From NCBI RefSeq assembly GCF_008831285.2, contig NC_045146.1, forward strand, positions 17,499,289-17,563,288: 64,000 nt of DNA, read 5' to 3'. Positions 55,779 to 64,000 of this stretch are shown piece after piece. The translations under genes and the position numbers were made by a program. Origin of the DNA: Nymphaea colorata. Lineage: Eukaryota > Streptophyta > Magnoliopsida > Nymphaeales > Nymphaeaceae. The notes beneath the pieces were generated by a model. The model was not told the DNA's origin. It saw only the letters and a program-made list of their open reading frames with translations, and made no database searches. Within the stretch, counting starts at the first letter, position 1. Each line of letters begins with the position of its first letter.

Positions 55779-55973
55779 TGTTTGATAAACCCATAATCAT
55801 GAAATTTTATAACCAAAATGTTATTTTTTAAAAAATTGAAACTATTAAACAAACAGTCAAAGTTATGAAATTGAAACTTGGATTTTTTATTTCATTTCAG
55901 TTTGAAGAGGATGAATTATGATTACGAAATTTTCATTCTGAAATTAAAATTTCAAACAATCAAATGCCCCCTT
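55778..55973. mobile_element. MITE-like repeat with TTTGAT ends, about 196 bp
   Basis: The left end is GTGTTTGATAAACCC; the right end in reverse complement is AAGGGGGCATTTGATTG. The interior is very AT-rich and partly self-complementary (GAAATTTTATAAC on the left against AAATTTTAATTTCAG on the right). No frame. The ends resemble the TTTGATA family at 12866 and 61651, but the interior does not. Confidence 0.35.
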
Positions 55974-57489
55974 AGTGGTGAGGGATGTTTATGTAGTTCA
56001 AATAGATAGGTATTTGTCCCCACCGAACCCACAAAAAAATTATATCTTAACAACCTTTTCTTTGGACACTTCCAACGGCTCCGCATTTCCTTTTTTATTC
56101 ATTGCCAGCTACAAAATGAAATAAGGCTTATTCCGATTATTTGGATTTTAGCTTTTCTTACATTTTCCCAAATCTCTCTCACCATACAAGTTGCATGCCA
56201 TTATAACGGCTGTATATAAGCGATCAATATTTTTCACCTCCAAATAGCCTTAGGCCCCCGCCACCCATCCTTTTCTCCTAAATTTTATGCTTCCAACTTA
56301 AAAAAACTGTCAACATGTAAGCCTCTTATAAAAAAAAAAAAAAACTTCCAAATTGAATCTTCATGGATTTTTCAAATCAAATTTCACAATAATGTACGAA
56401 TCAATAAGCCCTTAATTTTTGCGCTATTGGCATTACAATGTGCTATCCTAACATCTGGGGATAAATAAAAAAAATTAAATAGTCGATTTGTATATGTTAT
56501 TCGATAAAACATGCAAGCTATGTTAGCCTTTTAGATAGCTTTTTAGTCCAAATAAAATAGGCCAAAAGAATTTAGCCTGGTTGGGTTGGGGGATTGTTTG
56601 AAGTCAGATCATTAGTTCACTTCTTATAAGCTACGTTCATCTGCATCATGATGGGTGTACCGATTCCCACACAAGTTATGAAGCATTTCTGGACCCCAAA
56701 GTGGAAGAAAAATTAGTGGTTTTGACCTCCCATTGAATCACCAAACCTAAAATAAAATTTCAATGGTTCCTTGATTTTCCCCTCATCTATGCATTTGAAA
56801 GCACAAACTAGTTTGTTGATTTGCTAAAACTGAATTTGCAGAATTAAAAGCAGCAAAAGAAAGCACCACTGCAACACAAGAAAAGTAGGAAACCATATTC
56901 CATCTCTGGAAAGAGAATTCCTCCGTCACTGAGCATGATAAAGCACGTTTAACGATACAATGAAACGAAGTGCAAAATGCCAACCCACGTGGCCAGGGAA
57001 GAATAATAAATATCTTTCCAATTGCTGCATCTTCTAAGGTGGACGGCCAGTATGAGACCGTACAAAGAACCTGCTGAAGAAATGTCCACATTACAAGTTC
57101 CGACATGCCAAGTCGTTCAAGGCCTCTAAAATGGCCAGTCAGACAAACACAAACAGATAACAGAGTCTTCAACCTTCACTTTCCACAACAGTTCCAACAG
57201 TACTGGTCTGTCCGTTATGCACAGCTTTGCCGGGGCATCAAATTCGCCATCTTCAATCGTATCAAATTCAATCAGACATTGATTTCCAAAAGTTCAATCA
57301 GATCGGAAACAGCAAGACGCGCGATAGAGGTCCGAAATCAAATTCGCCAAATTTCAAACGTAATTCGAATTTTTTCAACCCTAGCTCTGAACCGAACCTC
57401 GTTCCTATCAATAATATGCTGCGATCTGCGCGGCAGCCATTTCTGACCGGCGAGAAGTTCAAGGAGGAGGCAAAGACTTCCGCATTGAC

Positions 57490-57858
57490 CTATTTCTGAC
57501 TCTCGGCCTCCATCCCAGGGCGCAAGGTAATTGACGCAGCCGAGGGTTTCGTTGGACGGGCCATCGAAAGCCGCGCCCTGGAGCCAAACCCCCCTGCCTT
57601 CGAAACCGTCTTCCCCGGCGTCCCCGCCCACCGCTTCCTGGATTCCATTAACAAAAAATATCTCCGAGACGAGAAGGCCGAAAGGGGAAACGTGACGCGC
57701 AAGCTTCCCTTCCCGCCTATTTTGCATCCACCGCCGTGTGTCGGCTGCAGCTTCGTTGGCTGGAGAGCCGGCGAGCCGTCGTCGCCTTCAGCTGACTTGA
57801 GTGACAGTTCTAGGCCGTCGTCTTCCGACGCCGGCGCCTGACGTCGTCTTCTTGGCAT
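57490..57858 (-). CDS. Possible short hypothetical protein or first exon, 122 aa
   Basis: ATG-started frame in a GC-rich island unlike the AT-rich surroundings. The product begins MPRRRRQAPASEDDGLELSL and is basic and low in complexity; I recognise no domain. A second overlapping minus-strand frame (57727-57338) is equally long, so the frame choice is not secure. The island could be the first exon or leader of an unrecognised minus-strand gene. Treat as weak. Confidence 0.2.
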   Translation of the reverse strand: MPRRRRQAPASEDDGLELSLKSAEGDDGSPALQPTKLQPTHGGGCKIGGKGSLRVTFPLSAFSSRRYFLLMESRKRWAGTPGKTVSKAGGFGSRARLSMARPTKPSAASITLRPGMEAESQK

Positions 57859-60800
57859 TATTTTTAGAAATTTACCTAACTACTACATGACACGAGGAAA
57901 CGCCATTAAATATCCCCAAAACCCTAACCAGATGTACTCCTCACTTTGGTTGCAAACTCGGAAATTTGTTTTCTATGACACTGCTTACCGCGTTTTTAGA
58001 CTTTTGAAAGTCAATGGAAGGTGAGATTGAGATTCCATTTTCTGTTCGGCTATGTACTTCAAAGGCTTCCGAAAATAATAACTTTCTTTTTCCAACGACG
58101 CTTGCTTCTAGTTTAAATTTATTTAGCTGAATCTGAATCTAGGTTTTTTATATCCAACTGAAATCCAATAAAATCAGAGTCGATTATGTATACACCTTTG
58201 ATCTTGTAAGAAAAGAAGTAGAGATTCCGATATGCGTTTGAATGCACGAGTCCGATTAGTCGAATTTGGTAGAAACAGAAACCGACAGAATGGGAATAAT
58301 TTACATCCTTACTTGTGCGTGGGCGTGACATTAGGTCAGCAACATTTAATAAGGTAAACTCCTCATGGTTATTCTATTTCAATTTTCAACTTTTATAATG
58401 TTTGTCGTATAATCATGGAAATTATACGTCATCGAGGAATTTATATGTCGTTAACCCTAATAGCATTATATCAAATCTTAGATTGAAAGGATTTCTGCTT
58501 TCAAAGGACTTCAGCTCTCATTTAAACGGTGGAATAAAATATGCCTCTGGAAAGTGTGATCCCCTTGTTTATAAAAAAAAAAGAATGAAATTTTTATAGC
58601 TCACCATAATATAATCGAGGTGCCCCTTATTTAAGGGGCGGAACATGTGAAGAGTGTGTTCAACCCCGAAAACAGCACGTTCCATTTAGGAAAAAGCCGT
58701 CCATTGTTCTTAAGCGAGTAAAATCAGTGGTGAAGGAGCCAACTCGGGCATATAAGTTTTAGTTTCTTTATATATGGAAAACCAGCATGACTCCTGGACG
58801 TTGGCAGCATGTATTTTCGATTTTCCATGTCCACTTTTCACATATTTATTTGAGTTCTTCGTGACTTTGAGACCTCTTATTGCTAGTCCCGCTCTCCTCC
58901 TACTGGGAATGTCAATGTATTTGATATGAAGATGATATATGATTGAATCGATGTGAAAAAAAAAATCAAATATAAACAAATATTTAATATTGGATTAAGA
59001 AATCATATTGGATTCCGATTTAAGAAATGACATGTGATTGGGTTCACATTCGAATATACATAAATATCCGAGGATTTATTTTTAGACAAATATCCTACAT
59101 CTAATGTTCTTACATTTTGAAAATAAAAAAATCGGATTCGGACATGAATATAAAAATCAGATTCGGATATGACTTTTCTTTATTTGAATATAAATATGTG
59201 GTATCTGAAAATCATATATGATTAAGAGTATATCGAATCTGAATCCAAATCCGATCCATTAACATCATCCCTAGCTCATAAGACAACACTTTCACTATCA
59301 CCGATGTCTACCTCTTTTTTGAACTTGGCAGCGAAGTTAAACTGGAGAAAGTTTGATAAGGAAAACACACTGTTATAGAGCATATGAAAACACATGTTTC
59401 AAAAATACATAAAACATGATATGAATTGATTGAAGGGTTATTTCTTTGCTATAGTAACAACGTTCATGATCGCTCCCTTTTTGCTAAAATCATAGATTCA
59501 TATATAAACACGTATTACAATACCCGCAATTCATAGTATAATGAAATAGGTTAAGTCTTGAGGCTCATGTTTGGCTGAGGAGCATTCGCCATATATTTGA
59601 GGGGCAGCGTATATATAGATAGTAAAAAAATTTGAGGTCAAGCAATATGTAAATATGAAAAAAATATTATACTGTATGGACAATTGCCCATACGTGTCCA
59701 CATTGTCTAAGCGTCTGGCTCAAACATGAAAAACTCCCCTATTAAGCTATTTTCCAAAGGAGCCCTAATCTTATTAAGATCACTTACGTTACATCTTCTA
59801 ACACATACAAGGTGATACATACTGTGACAGCCATGCTACAACACACATGCAGGATGCATATAATAAATAGCCATGTGGATCTCATTTGGATCCAGATCCA
59901 AAACGAATACATATAACATAAATATACAAAGTGATACACGGGAGCTCAACATAAAGTGTATTCGGGGTTCTCAAGTCAACTGTTCGAAGGTGCTCATGCC
60001 CGCCCTAATAATTGGGCACAAGAAGGATATTTTGTTAACGGAAGCACGATTCGATGAGCGCATTATCTGTAAAGTAGGGATGCATGAGATCATCCCTACT
60101 TCAGCACTTCGTGGTCAAAGTTGACTTTGGACGGCTTTTGATCATGATTCTTGTTAATGGGGATTACTGTATCACAGTCCAGATAGAGTTCAGGGAATAA
60201 CAGGCTCAGGGGGTTGGTTCAACTTTGATTAAGAGAATTCAATTTGAAGTTATGTTGAATACCTTGTTTGAGTAGAATGTCAATAGGGAAGACCTTGGAT
60301 CGAGTCTCAACTTTGCTATAATATATGGTTGAGACTAGCTTTTGTCGTAAAAAAAAAAAGAAAAAAAAAGAAAAGAAAAAAAGAGAGTTAAAAGTGAAGT
60401 GGCGCTTGGTTCCCCACATATCTCAGATTGGAGGGGAACTAACCCCCAACATGGATCTCAAATCCTTACCATAGGGCAAAAAATGTGGATTTGACACCCG
60501 ATTAGGAAAAGGGTTGGAGTTCAAAACCATAGTCTCATATCTCAAACCCACCATAATCAAACATGATCTGAGAAAAAATCCGATGTCATGGTACTTCTTT
60601 TTTTTTGGTACATAAGAGCTAACTACAGCATGAGGTCGAGCTCCACCAAAAAGATACTCATCAATTAACCAATACAAATGACAAAGTGGATCTGTAAGAA
60701 TGGTCACTCCAAATGATCCTTAAAAAGGCCGATGAAGCCAGAAAATCAAGACACATATTACTATCATGACACTTTATGTAAAAGCAATTCACACCATTTT

Positions 60801-61237
60801 CATGAAAAAGACATTCACTTTATGTAAAAGCAATTCACAGCATTTCATGAAAAAGACATTTTTGTCCTGTCCTGTTTCATGATCTCCATTTAATGGTTCT
60901 TAATTCTTTACCAACAATAATTGAGTTTCTAGATAGCTTTTTGCACCTTGTGAAAGCCAACCAACAGCAATTATGTTTGATTTATGGGTTGGTCATAACT
61001 TTTGACAAAATTCTGCATAAGCAAAATCAATGGACCTTCGATGGCCGAGCATCCGTTTTATGACACTGACATAACCAGTCCATGAAGGCTATCGACAGTG
61101 GTGGAGAAGAGGGCCCGACGGTTTAAGTAGCAGTTGCCACATGAGCCTATTGTATTTTAGAAAACTTTTATAGGGGATAAAGTATAATTTTTGAAAATTT
61201 GACACTGTGAAATCTCTCATATTTTTTTAAATCTCAA
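57859..61237. other. AT-rich intergenic DNA
   Basis: No coding signature. Contains A-rich runs near 60348-60385 and a 46-bp tandem duplication (60770-60860). Confidence 0.4.
60770..60860. repeat. 46/45-bp tandem duplication
   Basis: Units 60770-60815 and 60816-60860 (starting CACTTTATGTAAAAGCAATT) differ by one base change and a 1-bp indel. Confidence 0.9.
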
Positions 61238-61266
61238 GAGGGGAGCCGTGGTATATATATATATAA

Positions 61267-61384
<118 letters not shown>

Positions 61385-61650
61385 CATTGGTGTTCCAAAT
61401 TTAGCCCAAACTGTTACCTTGACCTTCTTGTTGATCTCATAATCCACCCCAAGCGGAAACGATTGGGAGAACGAAGTGGGCATTTGAGCCTTTTTGTCAA
61501 ATTTAATGCGTGTAAACAACAATTTTAACCAACAGACATCATCCCTTTTTTTACATTGGAGGCGCGTTGGGTGTCCTGTGCCTGACAGGGACGGGAGCGA
61601 AAGCTCATCCCCAGACCAAGGAAGCCCTAATATCAATGATTCAATAAGGC

Positions 61651-62565
61651 CGCCGTGTTTGATAGCCTCGGATATCAGATCCGAGGATGGATTTCAGGGT
61701 AAGATCCACAGTTTTAGCAAACGGTTGATCTCAAGATACTTGATAAGGACGAAATGTACGGTTTTGATATCCGACCCCGCCACCCTCCGATCTCTCCGCG
61801 CGGATCTCTGATCAGCGCGGGAAAATCTCGCGGGAAGCAACACCGCCTCAACCGCGCGCTCGCAGACACAGGCACAGAGAGGAAGAACCGCGCAAATGCG
61901 GCAAAATACCAATGAAATCCGAAGGGAAGCGCCCGGGCTCCTTACCAGGCCTTCGCAAGGCTCAGGCACAGTGTCCTGAATGATTCGCAAGCTGGAGGAT
62001 GCCGGAGCAACCGCCGGTTGCTGTTGAAATGGTTCGCCGGATAAAATGGAAGGCAAGAACAGAATATGCAAATCCGACCGCGTAAGGGTGATATTAAACG
62101 GAAAAAGCTAGGGCACTTCACTAGGATTGTCGCAAGACGCGGGCGACGCTGCCTATGTGTTTTGGAAGTCGGAGGACGCCGGAGCAGCCACCGTTGCTGC
62201 TTAAAGTCGGAGGAAGAGGGCGTCGAGGGTTTCAAACGGTCTGGATCCCTCTTTCGAGAGGCATTCAGACGTCAGACTGTTTCAGACGGTCTGAATCCCT
62301 CTTCGAGAGGGACTCAAGCCGTCTAAAACCCTCTCGGTCTGAAACCTTCAATGAGGGTTCTGGCCATAGCACGAGATAGAGAGAGTCACCATTGTCCACC
62401 TCCATCTACCTCTATCCGCCATGGCCATCGCTTCGAGCTCCATTGAGGTCGGGAGGAGAGAGAGAACGCCTTCCCGGTGCATCAAACAAACACGGTTTTG
62501 AAAGGCTTCGGTTTTTAAGATTCGAGGATCTCAAATCCTCAGCCCCAGGGCTATCAAACGCTACC
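61651..62565. mobile_element. Inverted-repeat element of about 0.9 kb, TTTGATA family (long member)
   Basis: GTTTGATAGCC at 61657-61667 has its exact reverse complement at 62549-62559. Next to each end is a GAGGAT/ATCC-bearing hairpin word (GATCCGAGGAT left; GAGGATCTCAAATCCTC right). The interior has ATATCCGACCCCGCCACCCTCCGATCTC (split here as words ATATCCGACCCCGCC and CTCCGATCTC near 61769-61795), similar to the copy at 12866. The middle is GC-rich and includes two related stretches with GGAGGATGCCGGAGCAACCG (61992) and GGAGGACGCCGGAGCAGCCA (62170). No transposase frame was recognised. The frames seen are repeat-derived. Confidence 0.45.
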
Positions 62566-63717
62566 TCAGAGAGGTGGGCTTGTTTCCCTTTTTGCACATA
62601 ACTTGCTTGGATTAGCCCAGTTACAGTGGAAGTTTTTAAAATTAACAAAGATATCTCGGGTCAAACAAAGCTGTGTAAAAATAATATGAACAAATCTAAA
62701 AATTCCCTTACCAAGACAAAATGAGAAGCAGGAAAAAAACCAAACCCACATAAATAGTATGTTCGACCTTGTGCAGAATTATCTATATTTGTCCTTATAT
62801 GATCCATGATGTAGTCATATACCTTTATATTTTCCAACATTTCTGCTCTTAAAATTTATGTTTTCAATAAAAAGAAGCAGAAAAGATGGCATCGACAATA
62901 ATTACAATATTCAAATCTAGAACCCTCTTAATATGAACCATCTTCCCATCCCATTTACGCTCCAACAAACTTAAACACCATACCATGGTATGGTCTCCAG
63001 TTATATTTCGCCCTATACCTACATCCATAGTTGGTAAACCTGTGACTTGAATTCTCATTCGTCAATTCGATTAAGTTTTAAAATAACCTAAATCGAGCGA
63101 GTTAGAACCGAGTTAAGACCGAACCATGGATGAGTCAGGCGAGGTAGGGATGAGTAGTCATATTTTCCAGCGATTCTAACTGACTCGCGATTCCCAAAAC
63201 TCGGTAAGTCAGTCCTCTCCTCAATTATTTTTTAAATAAACTTTAGACCTATCAAACAGGAGAACGCATCCTTAATGTAAGCAAATCAGAGTAAATCTGT
63301 TCAATTTCTGTGTGCTGACTGTCGTTGAAAGCCTGAACCAGGCTAGCAGGGAGCCGGGACTTTACTGTCCCGGACAAAAAAAGTAGGACGTCCGTCAATC
63401 CCACCCAGTGAATCCGTGGGCCGGGAAGGCAGGCTGGCCAAGGCGGGACGAAGGACTTCAGCTTTCGGCGTTAGACCGCAGGAACAATGAAAAAGCGAGA
63501 GGGAAGGATGAAGAGAGAGAGGCGTCCTTCCCTAAAAAAGCGCACACGATATTTTTATTCTTCCCTTTGAGTCCCGGGAATATTCTGCTAGGTGCTCTCC
63601 GAGCCGAGCCAATTCGAGCCGAGCAGAACCGAGCCGGTGCTTATTCCGCCAGGGGCAAGAAAAAATCCACGGGCCCACCGCACGTCGTTGCCGACGACAG
63701 CGGCCCCGGTGAGCGCC
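62566..63717. other. Upstream region of the right-edge gene
   Basis: AT-rich to about 63300, then GC-rich with GAGCCGAGCC-type repeats (63600-63636). No coding signature; probably promoter-proximal DNA of the gene starting near 63750. Confidence 0.4.
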
Positions 63718-63793
63718 TATTTAAATGTTCCTTTTCATGCCCATCGACGAATAGAGAGAGAGAGGGTTTCGCTTTGGAGACGAACGCCTGCAG
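63718..63793 (+). promoter_or_regulatory. Promoter and 5' UTR exon of a gene leaving the window on the right
   Basis: TATTTAAAT at 63718-63726 is a good TATA candidate. About 30 bp downstream a GA-rich leader (AATAGAGAGAGAGAGGG) begins, with no ATG before a consensus donor CTGCAG|GTATTC at 63793/63794. What follows to the window end is T-rich, as expected for the first part of an intron. This is the common plant layout of a 5' UTR intron ahead of the coding region. The gene itself is outside the window. Confidence 0.45.
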
Positions 63794-64000
63794 GTATTCT
63801 TTTTCGTTTTCGCTGTGCTTTTTCCTTGCTTCTCTTCTTTGTTTTCAATCCTCCTGGGATTCTCGTCTCCGGAAATCTGATCGGAAACTCGCGATTCTGA
63901 TAGAACAGAATCGTAGAAGGAAAAGGAGAGAAGCGTGGAGGCGCAAAACAGAGGCTTTTTGTTTATTATTTTTTTTTCTATTTGCAAGTCCTTTTTTCGT

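Larger units (their letters stand above)
54645..57489. other. 5' flank of the DUF639 gene and AT-rich intergenic DNA
   Basis: Contains the DUF639 promoter (CT-rich leader on the minus strand near 54700-54900; no firm TATA box) and AT-rich DNA with poly-A runs near 55570 and 56330. One MITE-like repeat is listed at 55778-55973. The frame 57172-56783 (minus) shows no motif. Confidence 0.4.

Overview
This window is nuclear DNA of a flowering plant. It holds interrupted genes with GT-AG introns, a WUSCHEL homeobox gene, a PLS-type PPR gene, plant-only DUF families, a Ty1/copia retrotransposon, a degraded endogenous pararetrovirus and many microsatellites. No bacterial feature, CRISPR array, tRNA or rRNA gene was seen. 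The species cannot be proven from sequence alone. An early-diverging angiosperm such as a water lily is a guess.

Layout. 1-4.2 kb (minus strand): a decayed caulimovirid (pararetrovirus) copy in badnavirus/tungrovirus order (primer site, leader, ORF1, ORF2, Cys motif, protease, RT, RNase H, then an ORF4-like frame running off the left edge), with no movement or coat protein region between ORF2 and the Cys motif. 8.9-10.6 kb (minus): WUS in three exons. 14.4-16.6 kb (plus): an intronless PPR gene of the E subclass. 19.4-21.3 kb (plus): a DUF4408/DUF761 membrane protein gene with a clear TATA box. 27.2-34.9 kb (minus): a six-exon gene for a 391-residue putative plastid protein. 36.9-54.6 kb (minus): a ten-exon DUF639 gene whose 11.3-kb eighth intron carries an intact copia element (identical LTRs, 5-bp target duplication), a 1.2-kb hAT-like element (8-bp target duplication), a DUF4220-like gene fragment and a second, broken copia fragment. 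54.7-63.7 kb: mainly AT-rich intergenic DNA with small inverted-repeat elements. At 63.7-64.0 kb a promoter and a 5' UTR exon mark a plus-strand gene that continues beyond the window.

Exon boundaries were set by hand from GT/AG sites, and the reading phase closes exactly in all three spliced genes (268, 392 and 720 codons including stop). The genes show no operon-like link. The shared theme is retroelement and DNA-element invasion of introns and intergenic space. I found no clearly new biological system. The best leads are the tungrovirus-like pararetrovirus without MP/CP, the nested insertions in the DUF639 intron, palindromic W-box sites in the hAT-like element, and a perfect CArG/TTAATGG palindrome downstream of WUS.
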